The notes under the pieces: model-generated
The model's input: the letters and a program-made list of their open reading frames with translations, nothing else
Database searches by the model: none
Told to the model about the DNA's origin: nothing
Position numbers and translations under genes: made by a program
From: Paramecium octaurelia
Taxonomy: Eukaryota > Ciliophora > Oligohymenophorea > Peniculida > Parameciidae
Reading direction: 5' to 3'
Assembly: GCA_905182995.1 (NCBI GenBank)
Contig: CAJJDP010000145.1
Coordinates: 225,937 to 289,936 of the forward strand
DNA length: 64,000 bases
Part shown: positions 24,529-36,700 of the stretch, in pieces
Position numbering within the stretch: the first letter of the stretch is position 1
Layout of the letters: each line of letters begins with the position of its first letter

Positions 24529-25464
24529 TATGACAATAATATTAATAATAGTTTATTCATTTTTTACATTTATTGTAACTTTTTGAAGTACCAATTTGAT
24601 TTAAATGATCAATTGCATTATTATCATCATTTTTGTCAATTAATATAATATTCTCTTGAGAAGGGAGTTAAATAATTAATTTAAATGAGAATTTAAAGAT
24701 TTTTCTATTTAGTAAATTCATCTTAAGATTAAGTTCTAAAAGTATACAATCATTCGAAATTATACTATTTTAACTATCTTAAATTCTAATTATTTGCTTA
24801 AATATGGATCTCGGATAAAACTTACTAAAATTTAAAGTCTAATTATGTACCTGTTTATCAGAATATAAAATAAAAAGATGAAATAATGATCTGAATAAAT
24901 AAAGAGAAATGAAAAAACAATATTATTATAATTTAAGCTGAACCCTATCTGGAATTACTTCTCTTTAGTCTCCAATTTTTTTAAATTAATTGTTTTCCAC
25001 GTAAGCTGAGATAAAAATATAATCTCTTGAACTTATAAGAATGAAAATCCTCAATATATTTAATTATGTAGTCAATATTATAAATCAATTTTTAATACAC
25101 TAAAAGTCAATTATTATAATTTTTCATTTATTTTCTCTCCAACTTATTTGCTTTTTTTCTAGAAATTGAATAGCGGATATGCATTCATAAGACATGTTTG
25201 GATATCTTTAAGCATTTTTGTTTTATTCAATAATATCAAATTTTTACAGTTAATCTATAACTTTGCCTATACATGTCAAACTTCGAAATATCCGCGAATA
25301 AATATGAGAATATAATTAAATTTTTGTTAATGTTATCATAATAAATTGATTTAAAAATAATCATCGTTTAAAATATTTCATTTTTTTAGAAGCAAATTTA
25401 AGTAATGTAAGAAATTTAAATACATATTATAAATTGAAGTCTAAAAATTTAAGAAATTAAATTA
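24529..25464. other. 936-bp intergenic region with an inverted bipartite motif
   Basis: No protein gene is seen between the second MYB and the CDK. The only structure is a pair of inverted blocks: GCGGATAT (25173-25180) then GACATGT (25191-25197), mirrored by ACATGTC (25271-25277) then ATATCCGC (25288-25295), with the same 10-nt spacing on both sides. It could be a regulatory element, a small RNA gene or a hairpin. G+C-rich 8-mers stand out in this background. Confidence 0.35.
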
Positions 25465-26369
25465 ATGAACTCAATTTAGTAATACTCAAAGTGTGAAAAC
25501 CTTGGATAAGGAACGTATGGGAGGGTTTATAAGGGAGTAAATCGAAGAACTTAAGAAGTTGTCGCAATCAAAGAGATAATTCATTCTGAAGAAGAAAAAA
25601 AGGAGGGAATACAATCAACTACATTAAGAGAAATGTCGGTATTGCTATAGTTCAGGAACCATCCCCATATTGTTGAGTAATACTTATTTAATAGATAAGA
25701 TTGAAGGAAGTGATTTTAGATGAGACTGATTATAAGCAATATCTGATAATGGAGTTTATTGATACAGATCTTAGGAAAATGATTGATCAAGGTCAAATCA
25801 CCGAGCACCTCGCAAAAAGGCTACTCCTTCATATTTTAAGAGGCCTTTATGCTTTACATAGTTAACTTATATTTCATAGAGATTTAAAACCTGCTAATAT
25901 TTTAGTTCAAAATGGAGTGGCTAAATTGGGAGATTTCGGATTAGCCAAGCCAATAGGTTATCCAATAAATAGAACTCATACAAAGGAAGTACAAACACTA
26001 TGGTATAGAGCTCCTGAATTGCTTTTGGGTCACTTTAAGTATTCTCCAGCATTGGATATATTTTCATTAGGATGCATCTTCTATGAAATGTTAGTTGGAG
26101 AAGCATTGTTTAAAGGGAATAGTGAAATTGATTAACTCTTCAAAATCTTTTAATTTATGGGTACTCCTCTGGAATGGGAAGGCTTTAAATCTATGCCATA
26201 TTATTCTGCTCGATTTCCATAATTTCATGCATAGGCAGAATAACACTTATCCGGTTTCAATATTAGAAGGGAGGCTAAAGATTTATTGTTAAGAATGCTT
26301 TAAATTGATAGTACCAAGCGAATTACTGCCAGGGAAGCAATAGATGATATATATTTTTCTATTATTTGA
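25465..26369 (+). CDS. Cyclin-dependent-kinase-like Ser/Thr kinase
   Basis: ATG 25465 to UGA 26367-26369, with one 23-nt intron (25677-25699), encodes 293 residues, the usual minimal CDK size. All kinase landmarks are present: [40 protein letters not shown] and [15 protein letters not shown]. The cyclin-binding helix reads [14 protein letters not shown] in place of PSTAIRE, and the activation-loop Thr is within [10 protein letters not shown]. The helix after the activation segment reads [13 protein letters not shown], with Phe where CDKs usually have Trp. The changed helix suggests a non-CDK1 member with its own cyclin partner. Whether the cyclin at 2671 pairs with it is not knowable from sequence. 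Confidence 0.9.
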
Positions 26370-26996
26370 TATATATATAGTATTTGAATTAAATCAATTA
26401 AAAATAAATAAGTAATTATACGCTAGGACTACTTACATGTGAGATTAAATAGTGTAAACTTCATTCCTAGAGATTGCAGCTTTGATAGATGTTTATAGAA
26501 GTCTATATCTCATTAGTTCAATTATCAAAAAAATAACTACCCATAATGTTTACATCGAAAAAATAATTTAGTTATTGGTTAAAGTTAAAGTTATTATTGA
26601 CTTCATAAAAAAGATAAGGGATTGCATTGAATGATCGAGAAGTATGGATTAGAAAGTCATTTGAAAACGAGGGAATAAATATCAAATCATTTCTATGAAT
26701 TATATGATAAAAATTGAAATGTAAATATGAATAGATAAACATTTACTTTAGGAGAATAATACACTATTTAGAGAAACAATTAATAGAATTTTATAAATTT
26801 CAAAGGTGATCTGAAAATCTATTTCTTCATTTTTGAATTTAATAATAAAAAATCGAGTTTAAGTTGTTCTCTTTTTTTTCTACGAAGGTTTCCTTTTTCT
26901 TCATACTTGTGATTCTGTATCAGAATTCATGTATTTTTACATTAATTATTACCCTAATGTGAGATTAAAGTGTAATAATATTTATTTAGGTGCAAA
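26370..26996. other. Intergenic, 627 bp
   Basis: A+T-rich region between the kinase and the NPL4-like sequence. I see no extended open frame on either strand and no RNA signature. Confidence 0.4.
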
Positions 26997-28745
26997 ATGT
27001 CAAAAATTATAGTAATGATAAGATCAGAACTAGGAATGAACAGAGTTTCTATTCTCTCTAATTAATCATTTTAAGAATTTGTAAACATGGTTGGTTAAAT
27101 TATCAATATACCTCCTGAAGCATTGATATTAAGTTTAGAGGAAGTGAGTATTACTTAAAAAGTATTTCCAAATGTGTAAATTAAAATGATCCACAATTTT
27201 CAGTAATTAATAAAGAGATATTATAAGGAATGGGGTTTTCATTCAAGTCAATGTAGACTATAACAAATTTTAATAAAAGCCATAATAGAATTAAGCTCCA
27301 GAGCAACCAAAAGTGTATACGGCAAATGGAGAATTAGTCAATGCTTAATAGATATAAGAAGTTGATCATAAGATTCATGAAAATAAAGACCAATATTGAA
27401 TTCATATCATAATTCTAGTGCATTAAGTTAAATTTGCTAGCATGGCCCTTAAGCGAAATGCATTAATTGTCTATTTTCAATATCAATAAAGTAGAATAAT
27501 AGGAGAAAACAGAAGTTAAGAAATGCAGACATGAAGAAGTTGGACGTTGTTTAAATTGCGCTCCTTATGAATAAGACAAGAAGAATACAAACAGAGTCAA
27601 TAAAATCCTATGCCAACATGGACCTAATTGAAATGTCCTCAATGTATTGATGAGGGATAAATAAAAGCAAAACACGTTTCATTTGATTAATTTTTGCATG
27701 ATATAAAATCCAAGTGTAGTGGATAGCATCCATAAAATGGAAGATGCAATAGTTGTCTTCCCTCATCTATGGTAATCATTTGATATCGATCGTAGATATC
27801 ATATCAACTTAAGCCAGATTGCAATAAGCATGCTCCATATCCAAAGGCTATGTGTAATAATTGTCTTCCACCATCAATCTTACTGAAAAGATAAGAGTAC
27901 AGACACGTAGATTATGTGGAATTCTTGAACTTTCCTGAGATGTCGAATTTTGTGTAATATTGGACAAGTTAAGATAAAACAAAATAGGGAATGGGATTCT
28001 TATATGGATATTATGCTGAAGACCCTATTTATCAGAAAGGTGTTAGAGCCATTGTTGAAGCCATTTATGAACCTCCTCAAAAAGGAACATTTGGTCATGT
28101 TGATTTGTTATAAGATCCTGATTAAAGTCATGCTGATGAAATAGCAGCTAATTTGGGAATGGAAAGATCGGGTGGTAATATAGAATGTGAATCAGGATTG
28201 TTTTTTATCAAGTGAATAATTGAGATAGGCTGCACAATACTAATAAATTTATTCTATTAAACACCCAGAAGGTTGTTTAGTAAGCAAATTCTTAACTGTT
28301 GTGCTAAGAAGTAAGATTATTAACAAGACCATCTTTTGTGTACAATGGAAAGGCAGTCAAAGAGTTTGAGCCAGACTTTTTAATAGTGAATGTAATAATA
28401 AAGTGAATATTTAAAGGTTGCTCATGGATACAATCCGAATTCAAGGTATAGCATACTAAAGTTGTATGATTTCCCCGTTGAGAATAGATCTGCAGCTGTT
28501 AAGTAGTAGGATTTAAAGAACTTCTTTCAAAAACACGAAAAGAAACCCAGTTATCACAGATTTGCAGATTTCCATTTGTTGTTATATTTGAGCAATTTAA
28601 TTGACATACAAGTAAATATTTTATTGAAATAAAATAGAGTGTTGCTAATATAGTCTAGTTTGTAGCCAGCGAATGTGAAATAGGGAATTAATTACTTAAT
28701 GTTGTGAAAATGTATGCAACAAATTTTATTGATATTAGAAAAATT
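26997..28745 (+). pseudogene. NPL4: NPL4-like (ubiquitin-selective p97/CDC48 cofactor), disrupted
   Basis: An NPL4 protein is recognisable in pieces: the N-terminal UBX-like start (MSKIIVMIRSEL), zinc motifs CRHEEVGRCLNC and CSGQHPQNGRCNSC, then RQEYRHVDYVEF, GFLYGYYAED, RAIVEAIYEPPQKG, ADEIAANLGME, SSEQLRQAAQYQ, YDFPVENR and FADFHLLLYLSN. NPL4 with UFD1 hands ubiquitinated clients to CDC48/p97. Several lesions break it. There is an in-frame UGA at 27397-27399, and a one-base shift near 27630 between two cysteine pairs. A gap at about 28170 loses the segment before the FLSSE motif. More residues are missing before YNGKAVKEFEPDF, and no UGA ends the final frame. Some small introns are still spliceable. 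It is probably a decayed duplicate. Confidence 0.75.
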
Positions 28746-28761
28746 AAAATATTTTTAATAA

Positions 28762-30115
28762 ATGGCTAAGTTTACAAACAAACCTAAGGGTCGTACAAGC
28801 AAGAGATTGGCATTGAATAAGAAATACAAAATAGAGAAGAAGGTTAAATAGCATCACAAAAAGCTCAAAAAGGAAGCCAGAAAGATGAGCGCCTTGGGAT
28901 AAATAAAGAAAAGTATTTTCAATCTTAATAGTATTGTAGCATCGTCCAAGGAAATAGGGATCCCCAATATGTATCCATTTAAGAAGAATGTTATTGAAAC
29001 CTTAAAAAGAAAGAAGGATTAAGAGGAGCAGGAGAAAAAAATATAAAAATTATAATAAAAAGAGGAAATCGATCTCAATTTGGCAGAAGTCAAATCAAAT
29101 TTATATGAGACAAAGGCTCAGGTGGTTGAAGAAGAATAAGTGCAATAAGAGAATTTGACTTAATTAACCAAAGAGCATAAGAAATATATTACCTAAGTGA
29201 AAAAAGTAGCAGAAGTAATTTAATATTTTAAATTAAGGCTGCAGATATATTGTTAATAATCTTGGATGCCAGAGATCCATTGGCATGTAGATGTAAACAC
29301 TTGGAGAGAGAAATCCTCGGTATGCCAGGAGATAAAAAGATTATATTGGTTTTGAACAAAATCGATTTAGTTCCTCCAGGTAATGCAGATGCATGGTTGG
29401 CTTGTTTAAGAAGAGAATTTGCAACTGTTCTCTTCAAAGCCAACACCTAATAATAATAATCCAACTTATCATCAGCCTCCATTTACAAGAAAACCTTATC
29501 TCAAAGACAGGATTTGGCTGATGATTTGACTTCATCATCCAAAGCCATAGGAGCTGACAAGTTATTGGAATTAATTAAAAACTACTCAAAAAATGATGGA
29601 GTTAAGAGTAGTGTGACTGTTGGTGTTATTGGATATCCCAATGTTGGAAAGAGTTCAGTCATTAACAGTCTCAAGAGAAGTAAGGCTTGTGCAGTTTCTT
29701 CTACTCCAGGATTCACCAAGGGTCTTTAGGAAGTTGTAATTGACAGTCAAGTGAAGATTATTGATTGTCCAGGAGTGGTTTTTGATTCTGAGAACAAGGA
29801 AAGTACTTTATTAAGGAATATCATTAAAGTATTATCTATTTGTATTATGCAAAGATTGAACAAATTGAGGATCCAAGAGAACCAATTGGAGAGATCTTGA
29901 AAAAGGTTTCTAAAAATGAGTTACTCTTACTGTACAAAATTCAGACATTCAATAATGTGAATGAGTTTTTGTGTTAAGTAGCTTTGGCTAGAGGGAAGTT
30001 GTAGAAAGGGGGCATTCCAGATTTAGAATGTGCAGCTAGAATTGTGTTACAGGATTGGAACTAGGGAAAGATTAAATATTTTACTGTTCCTCCTAATTAA
30101 ATTGAATAAGAATGA
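28762..30115 (+). CDS. Circularly permuted nucleolar GTPase (GNL3/nucleostemin/Nug1 type)
   Basis: ATG 28762 to UGA 30113-30115, with introns at 29215-29237 (23 nt) and 29829-29854 (26 nt), gives 434 residues. The N-terminus is a basic coiled coil (MAKFTNKPKGRTSKRLALNK...KQHHKKLKKEARKM) like the Grn1/GNL3 leader. G motifs occur in permuted order: LILDARDP and LNKIDLVP (G4) first, then GYPNVGKSSVINSL (G1), SSTPGFTKG (G2) and IIDCPGVVF (G3). This order defines the YlqF/YawG family of ribosome-assembly GTPases. The C-terminal VALARGKLQKGGIPDLECAA block is typical of the GNL3 branch. Role: nucleolar large-subunit maturation. Splicing at both introns is needed to join conserved motifs (KKVAE|AADILL; IIK|IEQIEDP). 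Confidence 0.9.
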
Positions 30116-30165
30116 CTTATTTATTTGTTTGTTTCATATAAATATTTAACAAAGTTTTCATCTAT

Positions 30166-30705
30166 ATGGGATCTATCTGTATAAATCAATCATCTAATCC
30201 TTATGAAGATCTTCATTACCCTATAATTAAAAAAATCTAAAAATTCGCTCCAGACAGATAAAATGCTTTAGAAAAACCATTGATTCATTCTGAACTAACT
30301 GAGGATGCTCAAGAATTAACATAATTGGAAGGCATTCTTGAAGATCTCGAGGTTGACAAAAAGGTCAGCGAAGATAAAATTAAAAATGATGACACCACCA
30401 TTCTAAATGAGTAGGTAATATAAAACATAGCTGTGTATGAGGCGATCCAAAGACTAAATGAGATTGTAACTCAAATTTAATTTTAAGTAGAGTTACAAAG
30501 AAAATGTTCAGTAATTTAGAAAATCAATTCGAGTGAATCGGAAACTCAAACATTAAAGGGGATTTTAAAAACTAATAGATCAAAATCGAAATCCAAGTCG
30601 AAATCCAATCATTCACTTTATAGACTAAAGTAGACGATTACGTAAAAAAAAGTCTCATTTGATCCTAGAATATTAAGACGCAAAGCCAACAAAATTTATA
30701 TTTGA
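30166..30705 (+). CDS. MGS- small protein with C-terminal PP1-docking-like motif
   Basis: A single-exon frame of 179 residues runs from ATG 30166 to UGA 30703-30705, starting 50 bp after the GTPase. It begins MGSICINQSS (possible N-myristoylation), has an acidic middle, and ends with an RSKSKSKSKS run and KKVSFDPRILRRKANK. KKVSF fits the RVxF consensus for protein phosphatase 1 docking ([R/K]-x-[V/I]-x-[F/W]). An anchored PP1-targeting role is inferred from motifs only. Its stop is 51 bp from the convergent dynein stop. Confidence 0.6.
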
Positions 30706-30756
30706 TAAAATAAGTAATTAAATATATATTAATCCCCAACACTATAAAATAATGAA

Positions 30757-33700
30757 TCAGTCATCAGTTTGGCATAGCATGGCCACTCCTCTTTTGACCC
30801 AGTGGTAGGGATGGTGATCAGGGGATATAGGCAAATATACAGAAATAACAAAGTTAGTGGAATGACCTGTTGTAGACAGTGTTCCGGCTCTTCTAGATGT
30901 CTTATATACTGGACATTCATAAACCTAAGTTAATATTATAACCATTACAGATAAGTCAGCATCCCAATCCTTCTTCTCTTCGCTTGGCAATAGCCACAAG
31001 TAGGGCACCTTATATTACAGTATTTTAGGTAAGCTTTCATTTAGACATCTATTTTCCTCATCCCATCGAGCACCGTCAAGGAAAAGACCATAGACATAAC
31101 AACCGTCATCAGGAGGTTTGGAAAGATCGTATTCTTATGAAGAAGGAGGGATCACAATAAACTCAAATGAGAGGGTATCAATTGGAATTTGGTACTAAAA
31201 TTGAATATTATAATTAAATTACTTTTCGAGCAAAGTTCTGGAGTGTGCCAGTCAAGAACGATTAAGTGAAAAAGAATCCAGATACCCAGAAGGTTGGTGG
31301 TGCCCCATTGTCAATCCATAATTACATGAAATGCAATCTATCAACAAAGTCATTAATCCACGATCCCAACGGTTTGAGAGATGGATAAGCCACCTTATGC
31401 CAAACATCTGGAACTTAATTATCAAAAACTTTGTTGAAAACTTATTCCAGATCTGCACTCATCACAACCAAACCATCGATAGCCTTGCCTAAATCAATAA
31501 GAGACTATCTAACAGCTTGCAATAATTTATTAAATCTAATCAATTCTTATTGTAAAACTGTGTTCATACTCTGATTGTATTGCACAGGATGTTTCCGAGC
31601 TGCTTCCTCCACATTAAATTGATTAGGCAATTTAGATAGGATTTGTTTGCATTTCTCTTTGATTAGATCTTCTGCAGAAGCACCAGCACCTCCAGTTGAT
31701 CTAGGGAGCAATGACAAAATGGTTGATGTAATGAAATTAGTTTCAATTATTGCTGATGATATTTCTGCATTATCATGTAGTCCAAACACTTCAGTCTAAT
31801 CATTCAAAGGTAGATTTTTTATGTATTCCTTGTAATCCTCTAATACTCCATTTGGTGGTACATAATAAGTACCACTCGGACTTAACTTATGTTTGTCTAT
31901 CTATAATACATCTGTTGTGTAGAACTACTTCAGAAGTATAGCAATTAATCTTCTATCCTTTGGATCTGTGACTCTGCCTCCATAATTAGCTTCCGCAACC
32001 ATGTAATTGAGAGCTTCCCATGGAATATCCTCGAAAGTGTCGAGGAAGTTTTTCAATTAGGATACAGATATGGCTAGATCTGCCGAAGTAAATTCATAAG
32101 GAATATTCCATCCCAGAGGTCCATACTTACGACGCTCTAAACAAACTGCATGGAAGAAGTTCAAACCGAAAAACAGTTTTTTCCATTCTACTGGCTTCTT
32201 ACATAATTCAAAACTCTTGGCGTCTATTGATGAGAAGTTTCTCAACATATTATTCTTTAAACCTCTTGGTGGCTCATATGTCATTTTAATGCCTCTCATC
32301 AACAGAGTCACTGGAAATACATTTGAGGGCATCGAAGTCAACCAAATTCTAAAATCAGCATTAACTTCTTATACTGGTTTTGCACATATTTCCTGTTCGT
32401 GTATTCTTTCTAATTCAGGCATAAATGATGGTGCAAGATGACAATTTTACAATAACACCCATTTGCCTTCCTTAACAGCTCCCTTTATCGCATTAGTTGC
32501 TATTTCTCCTTAACCTTATCCCAAGGAGAGAGTGATGAAATTCTATCTAAATCCCAGACGATCAGCTAATGTTGATATTTCCAAACGAGGATCAGCACCT
32601 GGAGACAATATAAATATAAGAGGAGTGTAAGCATCTGCATCCTTATAGGCATACTCTAGATTGAATGGAGGAGGGTCCATAAATTATTTGCCCATTTCTG
32701 TTATGATGAGATTTTAAGTTGCATTTGCAAACTTATCAGGTCTAATAATACGCAAGACAATTAGTTTTTGAAAAGCAGTCAATTATGAATGCCAAGGTTC
32801 TGGTAATTACTACATTTGTGGTTCACTACTATCATACATTTCTTGCCAATCGGCTAAATTGTTAGAGAAGGACTCAGGAAATCCTTTGAAAAATGGTAAC
32901 GTATCAGCAGCTTCTGTTACTAGACACCACATCTTTTTAGATATCCATTCTGGTTATGGTTATGGATATGTGGGATCTGTATATGTTCCTCCAACCATGG
33001 TGAAACGTATTTCTTGGGGAGTAATCTTACCCTCACTTTACATCACTTTCATAGTCATCAAAAATGAATATATCAATTTATCCTTCTCCAATAGAGATCT
33101 GCAAATACTCTCATATAAAGAGATCTAAAATTTATCTATGATATTTTTGCTTCTATTCTCCTTTCCTTAAATTGACTCTCGAATTGCTCTCTCAAATAGG
33201 ATAATATAGAACTCCAAAGACCATTAATAGGTAGGCTCAATTAATGAAAGATCCAAAACAACGAAATACAAATTAGCTACTCTCCTGGCAACTTCTTTAT
33301 AAAAGTTACGAATTTAATTAAATTATTCCCTATCCTACTCTTACTTCTTCAACTTATCCTAAATTGTGATTGATTCTGCTTTCGATCTCTACAGCGTATC
33401 AATCAAGACTTCATCATCCAATAGATTGCCTTTAGATTCCTGCAACAATTACAAAATGTTGTCTTCTGTCATCTTTTATTTATTCTTATTTTCAAAGAAC
33501 TCTTTGATATTCCTTTACCTTTATTCATCCTTAGCTGGCTCTTCAATTTTAACTACGATATTTAGCATCTGATCCTCTAATCCTTCCTAGGTGACTTAGA
33601 AATTCAACATAGTAACTTTAACACAAATTTCAGGTGGATAATGAGGTCTAGCCAATTTAGTAGTCATGTAAAACTTAAAGTCTTTGGAATAGTCAATCAT

Positions 33701-36700
33701 TTTATCTCCAAATTTCAATTTGTAGGCAGAACCTTATTTAATAATCTTTTATTAAAGAATCGATTCGAAAATAGTATCAATGGTTTCACCTACATTTTCT
33801 AACAGCACACTCTATCCAAACTGCAAAGCACTTTCCAAAGTCTTTGACAATACATTTGAAGATTATGTGGGTCTCACGATCACTAATTGTTATGCTTCCA
33901 TGTGCTTAACCCAAGTATTAGCTTAAGTTTGAGGATCAATCATCAAAGGCCATCTAGTTGAATTTTTCAGAATAATAGCATTATCAATAGAGAATGAATC
34001 ATTAGGTAACTTTTAAACATTAGTCCATTGTCCTATGGTTATTGGATCACACAATATCTTCTATAAGGAATACTCTGGATCGAATTCAATGTTTAACTTT
34101 TCTAGTAATGTCTACCATATTTTTATCGTGTCATCTCTATATGCAATTGGAAATGCTCCCAAATATGCCACAATTCCTGATGACAATATACAATCGCCAA
34201 CAATTGTCTTAGAATCCACTCTATAATCAGCAGCCTTCTTTTTCCAACTCTCCTTCTCTCCTCCTAATTCAGTGATTAATTTTTCAGCTCTACTCAATTA
34301 AATCTTGCACTTGTTAACTTTGGCCTCCAAATCCTCTTTTTCCTGTTTTGCCTTATTATAATCCGCTTCTAATTTAGCCAACATATCTAGCACTTCCTAT
34401 AATGCTTCTTGCTTTACTCTGAGAGTTTCTTCAGCTTCTTTTAATTTGGCTTCTGCTTCCAATAATTACTGTCTCTTGGGATCCACTACTAATAAAGCAT
34501 CGTATGTCTCTACGACTGCACGAACCCATAAGCTGAGATTACCTGCAGCAACAGACGCATTAAACACCTTATCCTTCTAAAACAATGGATTTTGAGAAAA
34601 TGCTTTTAATTTATTGATTTTTGCTTAAGGAATTTATCTGATAGAATCATCCCTGAAATCCTTAATTCTCTTGATCAACTTGTCATTCAACAGATTCTTT
34701 TTTGAGTACTCCCAGAAGTCTTATACCTTCTCCATAGAGCCTGGCTCTTTAGGTTTCCAAGGTACATTCTGATCTTCCTGGAAGATGTAACATAACCCTT
34801 CCATAACAATGGCAGCTGAGGGAGGAGGCTTAGGGAATGATTTCAATTGGACCATATCATTTTTATCAATCTTTTCCAATGCCTCAGCAGCTTAAGCCAA
34901 GATGGGCAACACTTTGTCTAGATCATTTTAGCAATCATTTCTTAAAGCATTGGCTGCATCTCTTTGTACATTACAATCCTTTTCTTCTTGCTAACAAATC
35001 TGTTTCCTTGCATCAGCTTCTTTCTATTTCTTTTACAAATTAATCAACATTATACTGTTATCCTTAGTAGCCTACTCCAATTTGGGTTACAAATCTTCCA
35101 ATTCCTTTTACATTTTGCTAACTTCACTCTCTGTGATGATAATCTTATCTACACCTGCCTCATATCGAGAGATCATCTTGGACATGTTTTGATCTCTATC
35201 TGACTTCAGTCTCTTGAATGTGTTGAGCAATTCCAAATACGATGTTGGGGTCACATAATAATATCTTCTTAATTCATTGTAATATCTTTTGGTTAGATCA
35301 GATACCCTCATTTGCATATCAACTGCAATATCCACCAGACCTTGTCGCAATTTATTATCATTGATATTCATGTCCCTTGTGAACACAGCATTTGCAGTTG
35401 ATCTAAGTGCTTCTTCAGGCCATGGCAAAAACCAATCGATTGTTGTACAATTAACCAGAGCAGGAAAAGTACGTAATCTCCTTCTAAATGCTTCTCCCAC
35501 CGGAGACATGCAAATAACAAGATGCAAGTTCTTCTTGCATTATCTAACAAAGTAACCATATTTCTCATTTGGAGTTCCAGATGTGTAACTACTCATTTCT
35601 TCAATTATTTTGCTCTTCTCTTCAGTCGGAAACAAATTGGGCACTTCACCATTGTTCAAGATATTACAAATATCCTCAACCATCGATTCCTTAATAATCT
35701 AAGTGTCTGAGTACATGAACACTATTTCTTTTTGATCTATTCCTCCCATCTTCATTACTTTCTACAATTCTTCGATCCAATTTCTTGAGTCCACCTACAA
35801 CGTCTCATTTTAGAATGCAATGAAAGAGGCCAATTAAGCCAAACTCTTTCTTCCAGAACCTCCTACACCAACCAACAAGGCATGACCAAATGTTGTATTA
35901 ACCACACGTACTATCTTAAGCACATGCTAGATTGCATTCATAAATAACACTAGTTCCATTCTATTACTTGTGTATTGTGAATTGTATTCATTTAATTGTT
36001 CCTGACATACCTTCTTAAGTGTTTCTCGATCAGTCAATTCGCAATAGATATCAGTCATGGGTCTCTTTGTTCTATCATCGTCAGGATAGAGGGTGGGTAC
36101 AAAGGAAGCCCATAGGAGTGGTTCTATTTGTACCAATTGTTTCCAATCCCTTTTGAAATGTTTCAGAATGGTTTCCTTTAGGATCTTATCAAAGGTTCCT
36201 TAATCATCTTCATTGATCAATCTATCCTAAAATACTCGTTGACATTCGTGTGCCCATAATTTTATGAAATCATTTTCATCTCTAAAGGATTTAACAATTC
36301 CTTTTGAAATTCCTTAGAATACTTTGCTAATGTCTCTGAGATTGTATATATAATGCGATTTGGCTGGAGTTGGCAAGAGCTCCTTACAGGTTTGTATTAA
36401 TTAATAAATGTCAAGAGTGGCATTGACTGTTGAGTCCCTCATATTTGTAATTGATTTCATAAATGGATTTGTCTGTCTTGCGTAATACCATTCCAACACA
36501 TTTTAAAATATTCTTTACAACGAATCTCCTTCGAAAGGCTCAACATACAACAACACATAATGCCTTAAATATCTCATACTAACAACATTTCTGCCTCCAG
36601 TTGGCGGTAACATACTAGCAATAAAGGTAATCCCTTAAAGGAATTTTGGTTCCTTGGTTTCCAAATCATACCAACCACCAGTATCCATCCATTGTCTTAA

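Noticed and set aside
29213-29240. Apparent change of frame in the nucleolar GTPase
   Set aside because: A 23-nt GT...AG intron joins KKVAE to AADILL exactly as in the family, so it is not a lesion.
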